Shown piece after piece: positions 1 through 11,703 of a stretch of DNA of 64,000 nucleotides; the stretch's first letter is position 1, and each line of letters begins with the position of its first letter. Both the position numbers and the translations under genes were made by a program. Origin of the DNA: Polyodon spathula (taxonomy: Eukaryota > Chordata > Actinopteri > Acipenseriformes > Polyodontidae); contig NC_054555.1 in NCBI RefSeq assembly GCF_017654505.1, forward strand, positions 2,508,335 to 2,572,334. Direction: 5' to 3'. A model generated the notes under the pieces. It was not told the origin of the DNA, made no database searches, and worked only from the letters and a program-made list of their open reading frames with translations.

Positions 1-821
1 AGAAAGAAGACATATACTGCTTTTGTTAAGAGTCTTACAGACAGGTGCTGAAGATTTAAAAATGAGTCACCAGGAATGAAATGACTTGCAGACTTGAAGT
101 ATGATAGGAATCTAATCAAAATGTGCACTCTGTGGGTGTCTGTCTGGAGAATGTGGAATGGAAAGTATCTTTGCTGTTGCACTGAAAGACTTGCTGGCAG
201 GACTTAAGAACACAGCAGAGTACATTATTGGCAATCCAGACTTGTTTTTCATTTTTACTCCAGTAATCAATGTATCTGACTTGGTGGTTCAATTTTGTAC
301 CCTAGTCTAATACAGAACCTTTCAGATTTTAAAGAGTAAAGAAAGAGAAAGAACTACTGAGTCATTTCAATAAGAATCAACAGCGAACTGGAGTCAAAGC
401 ACCTTAATACGGTCTATATCAAAATGAGAAAGAAATACTGAGACATTTCAATAAGAATCAATCGGAATTACTTTAACATCAATAAAAGGTAAGGGGACAA
501 TACAAAACAAGCTACTCTATGATTTTGAAGCTATTAAAAAATGTTTTATCCTTTCATGTTGTACTGTATGTGTGAATTCAAGAATACATCCTAATTAAAT
601 TTTGCTCCATATTCACTATTTATTGCATTTACACAAATGTGATCTGTTTTGTACATAAACTATATGTGTAGTTTACAAAAGTGTCTTTGAACTAACATTC
701 TCTGTTGCAATTTGTTTTTAAAAATATTAAGTGTTTCCGTGATCTCTACCTTATTATCTAGTGACATGTTATAAATAAAAATAAAACTTAAAATTTTTCC
801 CCCTGAATATCAATACCACCT
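1..821. other. No gene seen
   Basis: AT-rich sequence with no long open frame. No splice-flanked coding stretch, RNA gene or clear repeat boundary was recognised. Confidence 0.5.
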
Positions 822-1562
822 TGTGACAGAGACTTCTTGGTGACAAATCTCTCTCCCAACCTGTGAGGGCGCTGTGTAAAGGGAACAGAGTGCCCTGGAC
901 TGGATGGCCAGACAATGAATTCCCAGGGCTAGAAGGAAGTCAGTCATCTAGAAAGGGGGCGGAGCTACTATACACTAAGTCTTTGACCTGTAAGGGAAAA
1001 GACGTGGAGGCTGCGGATTGGGGGAGCAGTTGCACTAGTTAACCAAGGGGTCATGATTGATGGTACAAAAGGGAGCGTAGTGAAGTGATCAGTTCCTTGT
1101 TATGGTTAAGCTGAACTGCAAGGAAAAACGTGTGTTATTATCGTGAGTGTTTTGTTCGTTTTGTCATTATTAATTATAATGTTTGTTGTTATTTAGACAG
1201 CTATCACGATCCGGAGCTGTCGCCAGAGGCCAGCACAAACCCCGACTACACTAAACTTTGTTTCACAAATACCTGCATTTACACCACGAGCACTTTAGCA
1301 CTCACTGAGCACTTGTGTTTGTGTTTTGTGTTACTTGTGGGTGTATAAGATTGGGAATATTTTTTCAGGACCAACCCATGGATTAAAACAGTTTAATACA
1401 CGCCACTGTATTGCCTGCTTCTCATTGTTATTGTTTACTGCAGTTTTGTATTCAAACTTTGCATTATAAAAATAACTAACAATGCACCAGGATTACTGTT
1501 GCCTGTCTGTCCATTGATCACTGCACCTGGATTACTGTTGCCTGTCTGTTCATTGATCACTG
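822..1562 (+). mobile_element. LTR-like interspersed repeat (boundaries uncertain)
   Basis: This stretch is richer in GC and CpG than its surroundings. It begins TGTGACAG, has a GC-box-like GGGGGCGGAGC near 955, a promoter-like segment near 1060-1110 and an ATTAAA-type polyadenylation hexamer near 1383. It ends with a tandemly duplicated 39-bp unit. The pentamer CACCT lies immediately before the proposed start (817-821) and again at 1563-1567, as a target duplication would. However, the 3' end then reads ACTG rather than the canonical CA. The general plan resembles the solo LTR at 38042-38455. A retroelement LTR is my preferred reading; another dispersed repeat is possible. The 72-codon open frame inside it (1130-1348) has no recognisable domain and is probably chance. 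Confidence 0.4.
1484..1561. repeat. 39-bp tandem duplication
   Basis: Two adjacent 39-bp copies (1484-1522 and 1523-1561) differ at only two positions. A third copy begins at 1562 with GCACCTG but diverges almost at once. Confidence 0.9.
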
Positions 1563-1567
1563 CACCT

Positions 1568-2041
1568 GCACACTGCCACACCACTTTGCCACACAACTCC
1601 ATTTCAGATTCTTTATTCTGCTTGAAGGGCAGTCTGCAGCTAAAAAAATTAAAATTCTATTGTTATCCCCAGAGACACATACAGACCACACAATACCTAC
1701 TTCTTGTAATAATGGAAAGTCAGTGCATTATATGAACAGTGCCACATGCCAGAGCTGTTGATTCCCTGGGATCCTGACTAGCTGACCTTTACTTTGAAAC
1801 AAGCGAGAATTGGCTGGCTGTGATACAGAGCCCTGTGCAGCTCTCATCTAGTCTCAATTGGTTTTGTGATGATAATATGAAGAAACTAGGATACCTTCAA
1901 ATTCAACGTAACAGAGGGCATGCCCCTCAGTACCCAATACATCTGCTGCAATGGCCTCTTGAATAATTTGTTAAAGAAACAAGTATTGTAACAATACCCC
2001 TCCCGTCATTCCAAAGGTGAGCTAGTGTTTAACAGTCCTGT
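1568..2041. other. No gene seen
   Basis: No convincing coding, RNA or repeat structure was found between the LTR-like repeat and the DNA element that follows. Confidence 0.45.
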
Positions 2042-2047
2042 TAATAG

Positions 2048-2487
2048 CAGGGGTGCAAATTTGGCTCTATGCCATTAGTTTCTAGCACCAGGGTACTTCA
2101 TATAGCACCAGCAACATTACATGTTTGTATTTTTTTTAATTCCTTAGGAACCACAGATGATGATAGCTTTGTGTCTGGACTGCTCTCATGACCACCCACA
2201 CCATCATCATACACAGGAGAAAAGGTTTTGTGTCATGTGGGAAGTTTAACTGCAGAAAATGGTCTCAAAACATTGTGTGTCTTTGCAATACATCTTTACC
2301 CAATTACCAATTAAATCAGCAAGTCAAAAAGGTATGTGGGCAATAGTAGACTAACAGGTAATGATAAGTGCCTTTATGGTTATTGTAAAATGAAACCTCT
2401 TCATTATACCGCAAATGTTAGTAGGCTCTTTGGTGCTAAACTTTCAAAACAGTTTAGCACCAGTCTCCAAACCGATTTGCACCCCTG
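2048..2487. mobile_element. Non-autonomous DNA transposon, CAGGGGTG termini
   Basis: The element starts CAGGGGTGCAAAT and ends with the inverted complement ATTTGCACCCCTG. The similarity of the arms continues inward through a GCACCAG/CTGGTGC pair. Exact 6-bp direct repeats TAATAG flank it at 2042-2047 and 2488-2493. CAGGGG-type ends are typical of the hAT superfamily, but hAT insertions normally duplicate 8 bp, so the superfamily call is tentative. It is 440 bp long and has no transposase frame, so it would depend on an enzyme supplied elsewhere. Confidence 0.7.
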
Positions 2488-2984
2488 TAATAGACAGTCA
2501 AATGCCGCATCACTATTGAATTCTCTGAAACACATGCTGTGAGCCAGAGGGATAACCAATGTGTTTCCTGTACAAGCCCCACAACAACTCTCCTAAACAC
2601 ATCTGCGGAGTATCTGGGGCACACAAGTGCACTGGTCAGTCATCGCGGATCATGCTGAAATTCTTGTTAATACTGACAGCACTGTGAAATGAATCCTCTG
2701 CATATGGATGGGGGTGAATCCTGTCACGCTGGACTACACCTGGTTTATTTATTTATTTACATATAAAAACCTCTTGAGCTCTGCTGGAGAGACTCATTTA
2801 TAAAGCATGAGTGTGGGTATTGAAGTGAATAGAAGGCTTGAGCTTGTATTGATATGGTAATGAATATATAGCCCCTGGTGAGATTTTGTGTTCAGAGCCA
2901 GAAGCCAATGAATCATGAATATGTATCCTTGAGAAATAATTCCAAGTACAATATAAATGTTAGGTTGGTTACAGGGCAGAGAGA

Positions 2985-3235
2985 GCCATGTCCCTGTAGT
3001 TACATTGTAATAACCAAAAAGGAGCAATGATTACTGCTCTTACACGATAGCTACTGTGTAATAACACATGAAAGGCATTGTGAATAACATTATGTTGCCT
3101 TTTACAATTACATGGTAATGCCACGGTACAGGCAATTTCCATGTAATTATACACTATTTCATCAGTACTTACCATGCAAGAACAGAACATGTTGGTAGTT
3201 ACTCAGTTATTACAATATTATTGCATGGTTATACA
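2985..3235. repeat. Palindromic dispersed repeat, TTACATGGTAATTAC family
   Basis: The stretch is full of mutually inverted segments built on TAGTTAC/GTAATTAC. At its left is CTGTAGTTACATTGTAATAA and at its right TAGTTACTCAGTTATTACAA. The reverse complement of about 3100-3195 resembles 20308-20345 (TTCTTACATGGTAACTAC and following bases). Probably a MITE-like family; the ends are not defined. Confidence 0.35.
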
Positions 3236-3935
3236 TTGAATTACAATCCATTAACCCCCACTTCTCATGCTGCTTGCAAGGACATGTTGTCTTTTTCTGT
3301 CTTTCTGCTTTGTGACAGCAGCTATGCTATTCAAAGGTCAAAAGGATGAAAATGGATATTGTGAAAGACAGCAAAGTTGTTTTTCATTTTTTCTCTCAAC
3401 GGGATATAGGGATCTCTCTGTGCCAGACAGCTTTTATCTCTGTGACAGAAACGTTTGACAAATATAATTCATCTGAATGCAAGTGGTCTCCAAGGCTATG
3501 ACTTGGTGAAGCTGGAATATGAGCAGTGGAATGCAAAGCGCAGGCAGCACCGGAGTCCTTATACCTGAAGAACAAGGCTAGACCACAACTAGTCACGTTG
3601 CTTTCTGTCAAAACTCTCTGTCTGGTTTGAAAACGAACCTGTATAAAAGGGGGAAAAAAAAACATCATCTAATTTCTAGCCAAAAGCATTTCTGGAAAAA
3701 GAATCGTCAAGGCTAATCATGGGGAAGGATATGGGAGTTGCACTTTGCTCTTGTGCTCTGAAGCATGACATTCTTCCCCATTAGAAGTATTTAGTTTAGT
3801 TTAGTCTATTCACTTTGTGCCTGCAGGGGCAGCACAGGTACATCTCAGTAGTGCAGCATCAATACAAAGAGAGAGCTAAGTAAATCATACGCAATAAAAT
3901 AACAGTACAAGAATAAAATAATTCCAAAACAATTA
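3236..3935. other. No gene seen
   Basis: Overlapping short frames on both strands around 3267-3668 share no recognisable domain. The right end is occupied by a (TTTAG)-like motif near 3790-3805. Confidence 0.45.
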
Positions 3936-3936
3936 C

Positions 3937-3980
<44 letters not shown>

Positions 3981-3982
3981 AG

Positions 3983-4042
<60 letters not shown>

Positions 4043-4045
4043 ATA

Positions 4046-4101
<56 letters not shown>
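3936..4101. repeat. Compound (TA)n-(CA)n-(TA)n microsatellite
   Basis: The order is TA run, about 12 CA units (3956-3980), a long TA run, a short interruption near 4041-4050, then another TA run. Self-complementary TA runs can extrude as hairpins. Confidence 0.97.
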
Positions 4102-4106
<5 letters not shown>

Positions 4107-4383
4107 GTTGAGGAGACATTCCTCCCCGTAATGTTTTGGCTACACAAACCGGGATTTTAATGTCATTCGTCCGTACAACCTATTATGTTATGTTTGTTTC
4201 TTGTTACACCCTTATGTGGGAAAAGGGTATAATGCCACGGTACTTTGTATTTGCAGTCATTTCTTGGAATAAGGAACTACAGTACCTCCATAAAGCAAGT
4301 AAAGGTGAAGAGTTAGCTTAATAACAGGATAATCGAAAGGAAATAATATCGGTATGTATATATATCATTTCCTCGTTACATAC

Positions 4384-4385
<2 letters not shown>
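4102..4385. other. Gene-free segment between two TA arrays
   Basis: Short open frame at 4136-4321 without recognisable features. CpG dinucleotides are more frequent than in most of the window. Confidence 0.4.

Positions 4386-4465
<80 letters not shown>
4386..4465. repeat. (TA)n microsatellite
   Basis: About 40 uninterrupted TA units. Confidence 0.97.
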
Positions 4466-4467
<2 letters not shown>

Positions 4468-5068
4468 TGGTACATGTCATATATACTAATGTACGGTATA
4501 CAGTTGCTTTTCATTTTCTTCCTTGCTTTTGTATTTCCGATTTGGCTCTCACATACTCCTCAAATAAGTTAAGGTGTGATAGATTGATCAGCATTGTTGG
4601 TACTGCAGTTATTCAATTTACTCCTTCGGCATCAATAACATGAATGATAAGGGCATCTTATTCTTGGCTTATCTATAAAATGCTCGGTAGTTCTAAAGTT
4701 AGAAAGGTTGAAAGAAAGATCTTTCGACGATAGTTTCTTTTCTATTGGAGACTTGTGTCATTGATGTAATTACGTTTTTGTTTCAGCGTTTCTTTGTTAT
4801 GGGGCTGGTGCTTAGATTTTTAGAGTGGTGTCTTTGCATTTCTGGGTGCACGCTGCTGCCATGGAAAAGATGCTAACATTTTGGCAATACCATTTATGAT
4901 CTGACAACCAACCGAGCAATGTGACTCCCTGCTGGTTATTTAGTTATTCCAAATATTTTACCGGTATTTACATTGGGTATCCTACTGCCTTGACAAACCA
5001 CAACATTTAAAAATCTCAGTTAGCTCAGAAACACACACGCACACACAGATTCCGTCTGCCAGCATTGG
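4466..5068. other. No gene seen
   Basis: No coding or RNA feature was recognised. CpG content stays somewhat raised to about 4800, then falls. Confidence 0.45.
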
Positions 5069-5345
5069 GAGGCTAGTGTTGTCCAGTTGTTAAAGTCTAG
5101 GGCTTGTAACCAGAAGGCCACTGTTTCAAATCCCATCTCTGCCACTGACTCACTTACTGTGTGACCCTGAGCAAGTCACTTAACCTCCTTGAGCTCCATC
5201 CTGTGGAATAGATGTTAAATCAATGTCCTATTGTAAGTTACTCTGCATATAATGCACAGTTCACAGCCTACCTCTGTAAAGTGCTTTTTGATAGTGGTCT
5301 ACTATGAAAGGCTCTATATAAAAATTAAGATATATTATATTTAAG
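5069..5345 (+). mobile_element. tRNA-derived SINE with CORE/MIR-like middle
   Basis: The 5' part is tRNA-like. An A-box-like segment lies around GTTGTTAAAGTCTAG (5086-5100) and a B-box-like TTTCAAATCCC at 5124-5134. The middle, TGTGTGACCCTGAGCAAGTC with CACTTAACCTCC following, matches the conserved CORE/MIR region of vertebrate SINEs. The tail contains GTGGTCTACTATGAAAGGC and then TATATAAA, typical of a LINE-borrowed 3' end. The same tail is present in reverse at 8111. RNA polymerase III transcription would be expected of an active copy; this one is diverged. Confidence 0.85.
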
Positions 5346-6320
5346 ATACTGAATTAAGATATTGGCTGGCTGTCTGAAATAATGAATCTCAATCTTAAAA
5401 AAAAAAACATTTTAAAAAACTTTTTTTTTTTTTTAAACAATCTCGTGCTTATTTTGTTGCTGCTTCTTCCTTGACTTACATGATCACCATAATTTTAAAT
5501 AAACTTGAAATGTGTTTCCTTGGAGTGCAAATATATAAAAAGACAGATGCAACATATCTGCTGTAATATATACTATGCGTTGTAGTTGTTTATCAGGCTT
5601 ATGCCATACAAAGGCGCCATGGAAAACACCTTGTAGGTTGAAGTAAAAGACTTGTTGACTGCATGTGCGTCTAAGCCAGCTGCATCTCAAGAAGCTGTAC
5701 CATGACCTCCACTCCAGACTAGTGCCCAATCTCTCTCTGCATGATTGCTGAAAGGAGCTCGTAACTCATGCAGTCACTGAAGAAAGTATACAGCAGCTCA
5801 TCATAACAGCTTGGCTTGAAACATAGCAGCTTGCCAGCTTTAAGAACCAGACACCTCACCAGGATGAGCATCATTCAAAACTGGCAGCTTTCGACGTTAT
5901 CTCTAGGCAGCCATCATTCATTGTCAGTTTTCTTCTAGGGTAAAAAGTTCAGCTCTATATTGCAAGTCCAATAATTGTCCTTCTTGGTGTTTATTGCTGA
6001 CAGAAAAACAGCTTTTTGAGCACACCCTACAGTTGGGTCCTTTCAACAGTCGCAAAGCAAGCCAGACTGAAAACCCATGCGGTCCCAGCGTCCTGTGATA
6101 GATCCATCTATTGTTGTTTACTTGGGCTTTCCTTTTTTGTTTAACTGTAGCTCAGAGGAGTGTCTGGGATATTGGGCTTTTTGGAGGAAATCCCCTGGCC
6201 GTATGGTATACTGTCAAAAACTGGTTCTCTCTCCTGGTCCCTGCATGGCTATACATAATAATAAACCTTACAGATTATCCAAGACAGATTTCATTCAGGA
6301 AACAACTAGCCAAAACCTTT
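5346..6320. other. No gene seen
   Basis: A/T homopolymer pair near 5397-5434, then unremarkable sequence. A frame at 5484-5729 (minus) has no recognisable features. Confidence 0.45.
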
Positions 6321-6627
6321 ACACTAACTCTAATCATTACCCTAACCCCAACCTTAGCCCTAACCCTAACCCTAACCCTAGCCATAGGCTTACTCGTAAC
6401 TCTAACCCAACCCCAATTCCAACTCTAACCAACCAACACAAACTTCTACCCTAACTCAAAATAACTTGAACTCTAGCTTTAGGGTTATATCGTGCAAAAC
6501 AATGTACATGTTAAGGACATTGTAACTATGCATAATAACATTGTAATTATGTGTGAGTAGATGTGTATTTACTAAGTAATTACTATGTAAATACACAGTA
6601 ATTAGAGGCACTCCATGTAGTGTTACC
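6321..6627 (+). mobile_element. Palindromic MITE arm with telomere-like core (copy 1)
   Basis: Degenerate TAACCC repeats occupy about 6321-6460, with a perfect run of nearly four CCCTAA units at 6358-6380. An arm follows containing ATCGTGCAAAACAATGTACA, ATGCATAATAACATTGTAAT, ACTATGTAAATACACAG and AATTAGAGGCACT. It ends AGTGTTACC, the inverse of the GGTAACACT start seen in related elements. The left arm is absent or too diverged to see. An open frame reading Asn-Pro repeats (6077-6454) is a by-product of the repeat. Confidence 0.7.
6358..6380 (-). repeat. Interstitial telomere-like (TTAGGG)n
   Basis: Almost four perfect CCCTAA units on the plus strand, embedded in a longer degenerate tract. 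Confidence 0.9.
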
Positions 6628-8110
6628 GAAAACAGTCACAACCATTTTTGACAAAATCTTAATCAACAACCAGCACAATAAACCCCTGTATCCGAGGCGC
6701 AGGAAAATACATTTAAATAGAATGGGCATGCATGCTGCACTCATTTTCACTCAATATGGGATTCCTTTTAAATATCTTTATTGCATACTTCATAAGAGGC
6801 AAACAAAAGGACGATACAAAACACAGATGCATGTTTTCAAAAGCAGCTCAGTTTAGCTAACAGTAAAACTGATCTAAAATGTTGTGGCCTGCTGCTAAGA
6901 TAAATTGAACAGACCCCAACTGAACACACTCCCCTCCCGTCTCATCAGCAACAGCATCTCTGGACACTAAATAAATTGGGAAATGTACCAAAGAAGAACA
7001 AGTTTGCCTCGTTTAACTACAAAGCAACTGTTGGCACACTGCGATCTGCGACAGTAGTTAAAATGGCTCTCTCAGCTATCCTTGGTGTCAGAACTCACCC
7101 CAGGAACATAGCTCAGAGATTGCGGAGAGAGCTGGCAGATGGCTACTTGAGATATTTACATCCAAATGTATTCTCCCAGTGGTATTCATTTTTTCCAATG
7201 AAAATTAAAATCTCAGCACTTACACATGTGATCAGGATGGTGAAAGAAAGCTAGCTGTAGGCTAAGGCTTTGACTTGAATCAAGGGTAAGGAAGTGAGTG
7301 CAGAGTGTATTGTTCAGTCCAGCATGAGTGTAGCTCGAGGCAGAATATCACACAGTGGAATAGGTGCCTGTCAGTGGCCAAGATACCCTCTTAACTCCAG
7401 CTCAACAAAGCTGAAGTGTTGAAATCTGCCCTTTCTGTCAAGATGAGATTTGATCACTTAAGATTGTACATTACCTACCTACAGCTCTTACAGTACAGGG
7501 TTTGATATATACAGTAGTCAATTATCTTTGACCTGTAATCAAGTGATGAATTGCATTTGGTGTATTACCCACACAGCTTCTGCTACTAAAATGTCTATGA
7601 GATTTAGCTGCCAGAAAAAACACCAGCAGACTGAGGCAAATGAAAGTTACAGAATTATTCAGACCACCAAAGCCTTAGATGGAGCATTGTGTGCTTTAAA
7701 TTGTTGCAGTTAAGCAAATTAAAACAGCCACCTCGTTCTTGATTTTTCTTCTGTTTCATCAGTAAGGGCTGCAGATCATGTCTGTTATTGAACAGCTAGA
7801 CCTTTTATTTTATTCATTTCAATTGCACGTTAGTACAATGTCTTAACAGCAACTCTCAAAGTATATAAACATTTTACTGAATTTTTCAAGATTAATAAAG
7901 TTCTGTAATGTATCAGTTGTACTGAATTACATTCTTTGGTATATGGTATGTTTAATTACAGTGTTTCATTACCTCAGCTGTAGGTGTTAAAGTTTTACTG
8001 AATTGCATGAATTTAATGATTTGTAATTTTGTATGCTTAATGTGATAGAACAGGTTATTAGCTATATATCATCTGTAGGTACTTGTGTATGTTAACTTTA
8101 TTCTATACGT
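6628..8110. other. No gene seen
   Basis: A 92-codon frame at 6976-7254 and a 61-codon frame at 7528-7713 have no recognisable domain. From about 7800 the sequence is strongly AT-rich. Confidence 0.45.
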
Positions 8111-8339
8111 TATTAATAATAATCTTTATATAATGCCTTTCAAAGTGGACCACCATCACAAATACAAATGCAGTCAACTACAATAGGACATTGATTTATC
8201 ATTTCATCTGTAGGATGGAGCACAAGGAGACTTGCTCAGGGTCACACAGTGAGTCAGTCAGTGACATAGGTGGGATTTAAATTTGTGACTTTCTAGTTAC
8301 AAGTCCTGGACTTCAACCACTGGACCACACTGCCGCCTA
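8111..8339 (-). mobile_element. tRNA-derived SINE, reverse strand
   Basis: Reading the minus strand gives a tRNA-like head (GTGGTCCAGTGGTTGAAGTC), a B-box-like segment diverged to CACAAATTTAAATCCCACC, the CORE-like TGTGTGACCCTGAGCAAGTC, and a tail with GTGGTCCACTTTGAAAGGC before TATATAAAG. It is the same tail subfamily as the SINE at 5069. A direct repeat TATTAA lies at 8111-8116 and 8338-8343 and may be the target duplication, although the site is AT-rich. Confidence 0.88.
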
Positions 8340-9870
8340 TTAAAGGATGCAGGATGCAGAATATGACAAATCTAATACTCGCACCATTAGCCCAGACAGC
8401 AACTCGTTCCATTGTGATCAAAATGGAGCTCATAGCACTCTCTAATAGAAATAATCCAGCTATGGGTTTGTGTTTTAGTTAGAAACGACAACCTTGAAGA
8501 GTTTATGCAGGAGCAGCACCTGGTGAATTCATTCTTATTGCTTCAACCCGGTGAACAAACACCCGGGCCCCTGCTAACCCCAATCTGGTGACGCATTAGA
8601 GAAGGCGGCGCATTGTTGTTTATGATACATGCTCACACATAAATATATCATTAAACCTACACTAGGACATGTATTAGGCAAACCATATTTCATGAACTGT
8701 AAGGAGTCATGGAACTGTAAATCTCTCTAAAGATCTGTTTCACATTTCCAATGCCTCCGTCATTCTGCATGCACATTATGAAAAGCAAACATATGGTGCT
8801 GTTCTAATTAGAAGCAGGAATCTGCTTCAATTATTTATTTAATGTTTGAGTACATGGCTTTAAATGTGTCATCTTGTTCAACTATCAATCAGACTAATAG
8901 ATGAGAGACTACCCAACGAGAATGAATGCGAATGCTATAGCTGGACTGCTACAGCTGTGTTTGCTATGACCTTCTCTATCTTAAGAAATAAGAACATAAA
9001 ACATTTTATGAATGAGTCAATTTGGCAGTGGTTGCCCGGTTCCTAGTAGCTGGTTAATGGTAGAATGAAATGATGAAATTGGGTTTTAAAGGATCCCAAG
9101 GATTCCTCATCATGGTCTACACCTACCTATTTATATTGCATGAAAATAAGAAGATGCACACTCTTTATAGATCCTGTTAGAAGAACACTACGGGATGGAT
9201 CTATGATATATATGACAGCAGGCCACAGTCTGCCTGCATGTTAAAATCAACACTAACTCCAGATAGATTACTGTACAGTCTATGAAGTAGAATAGTTAAT
9301 AGTCACAGCAACAATTTCCATGAGGTGTTTCTATCACACGCTGTTAATACAAAATGAATTAAACATGTTGTTGCATTGTAACCAACACAGCCATATGACA
9401 ACTGCTGCGGTGCTACAGCACAGTCATGGTGTAGTGTTATTGTATTCACAATTATCATAAGATTTTCCAGCTTTTAATCAGTCTCTACTATGTAGCATTT
9501 TACCAGGGATGTTTAGACTTGATGTAAGGCTTTAATTTACATTGGGCTTCAATGATTTCATTTGCAAGTCAAAAAACATTACATAAGGAGTGAAAACACC
9601 TTTTCAAGGAAGGAGCTTTTTCAGGGATTTATTGCCCTGTATCACTAATGAACAAGGTAAAGCTTTATTGTTTTCTTTACCGGCAGAGGTGGGGTGGCTT
9701 ATGCTCCATGATTAATGGGGGCGTGCGCATTGTGTGCCTGAGCACTTTGTCTTCTTCTACAATCTAACAAATCTACCTTTGTGAAATACTGAAATAGTAT
9801 TATAAATCTATCAAATCCTTTTTTTTTAAATAAGTTGTTAAACTGTGTGAACAGCTTTCACATTTTGACA
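8340..9870. other. No gene seen
   Basis: Ordinary AT-rich sequence. A GC-richer patch at 8545-8610 contains CACCCGGGCCCC but no other feature. Confidence 0.45.
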
Positions 9871-9902
9871 AAATAAATAAATAAATAAATAAATAAATAA
9901 AT
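9871..9902. repeat. (AAAT)n microsatellite
   Basis: Eight AAAT units. Confidence 0.95.
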
Positions 9903-11441
9903 GACTAGGAATCTCACAGATAATATAAACAAAAGTATGAGTTCTGAGGCAGAGGACAGACCTCAGATTAAACAATCATTCAGCAAGCATGCTGGCTGCA
10001 GAGGCTATTAAGGCTCTAATGATCTTATTTATTTATTTATATTTGGATGTTTAGGCTGCTGGTAGAGACGAAAAGCTTAAATATATAAATTTATCTCCCA
10101 TGAATAGCTGATCGACAGTTATCACCAAAGACAGGTGGCAAAGATGAGATAACAGTATAGGATTTACTACAAGAGGAGTTTTTGCCAGATGCGCCTGCTA
10201 TTACCTTCTCCAAGAACAGCAGATAATGATAAATGGTTTACTCGAGTTTCAATAATGGAACATTAGTTAACTGATGGAAGGAGTCTTGTATGCTTTTAAT
10301 GAAATGGTTACTGGGGTCAGTTAATTTTGAAGCGTCTGTACATTGCTGATATTCGTCTAATTTTGAATGCAGTGGAAGCTATTCATATGCAAAGCTTATA
10401 AATCAAGACCAGGAGTTAATGATGTTGCTGTGTACACTCAGGCAAGAACAGGCTTTCCTGGTTAATATTACTGTCCCTCGAGCATGCCCTTACGTGCAAG
10501 TTTTGTTAATTAGATTAGATCAGTTTTTTTTTCCTCTCAGATATGTTATTTTTGTATTTTGTTTGTGCTTTTTCAAATGCATTAATAAACACTTTCCAAC
10601 TCAGAGGCGCTGCAGTCTGTCTGCTAAAACAAGCGATTATTCCAACCATATGCCAGTCCCCCTATTTATTTTCTGCATTTGTTCCAGCCTACTGACTTCT
10701 GACTCGATAAAACAGAGATGATTTACTTCTGTTGATTATTGAAAGCTGAAAACACATTAGGCTTGCCGATGTGCAGCAGCTGAGTTTTAATTAAGTTGAG
10801 ACAGAAATTGGTCTACCCTCAGCCCATTTATAAAATTGACCTTCATAATAAATTACAGTAATGAAATATGAAGAGCCAGTGCTAGTTGCAAAGGTGCAGC
10901 TACAGGTAGGGGAACGCTTATCTGAGCTCTGGGGGAGTTTGACTTTGTCATTGCCGATGCTTGTTTAATTGGGGTGCAGATAAGAACCACACTGTGTCGA
11001 GCAGGTAAAAGCTTCACTGACGTGTTTGATCAATTCATCTTTGGAGCATTCGTTTCAGTCTAACAATCCAATAGAAGGATTCAGCACACCACTTTTAACA
11101 CAGGGCTTTTGCTGATGAGGAGGCACATCTTAGGCAGTTGTTGTTGAAGCTATTTCTCTGCAAGATTTTGGAAAGATTTCTCCTGCAGAATCAGTCAAGT
11201 GTTTAATACATTACTAGACTAGTACAATTTCTTGCCACAGAATGTTTGCTAGCTACAGATCTGCATTTGATTCTTCGGCTGTGAAAAACGTGTTTGACTT
11301 ATTTGATATAATTAGAACTTTTGCTCACAGGGGTAAATTCTGTTTAAATTTTCACTGCTGCTATTAGAACATTGTATTGAATTATTTTAACTGAAAAGCA
11401 TGGCTTACTTTCAGCGAATGTTAGCATCTTAACTTTGAAGT
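9903..11441. other. No gene seen; possible regulatory sequence
   Basis: No repeat was recognised over most of this interval. It contains TTAATTA-type cores and an octamer-like ATGCAAA at 10388, and looks unlike the neighbouring repeat debris. Conservation cannot be judged here. Confidence 0.35.
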
Positions 11442-11540
11442 CAACTCTGCGGCTGATGCATAGCTCACACACCCTAGTATCTATAAATCACCTTTTATAA
11501 AGGTGCCTGCTAAATAAACAAATAATAATAAATAATATAT
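11442..11540 (+). mobile_element. SINE 3' end, 5'-truncated
   Basis: The segment CAACTCTGCGGCTGATGCAT, then CACACACCCTAG and AAAGGTGCCTGCTAAATAAA with an AATAATAATAA tail, is the 3' part of a fish-type SINE. It is a different tail subfamily from the SINEs at 5069 and 8111. The tRNA-like head is missing. Confidence 0.7.
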
Positions 11541-11703
11541 TTAATAAGAAAAGCCTTGATCATAACACTGCCATCCCATTGTTTTCTGTGTAATCTCCTT
11601 TGGATTATTACCAGCTTCAGGTTGACTTGAACTTGAATGTGAAGAGAGTAACACATCTCTAGTGTCTCTAATTACTATGTATTGACATAGTACTTACTGA
11701 TAT

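Noticed and set aside
5086..5134. A possible tRNA gene from the A- and B-box-like segments
   Set aside because: The cloverleaf is not maintained and the sequence continues into a CORE-type SINE body.
6077..6454. 125-codon and overlapping 105-codon frames with Asn-Pro and Leu-Thr repeats
   Set aside because: They are produced by the TAACCC-like repeat read in two frames.
6976..7254. 92-codon frame with an Arg-rich middle
   Set aside because: No recognised family, no neighbouring exon-like sequence, and a length expected by chance.
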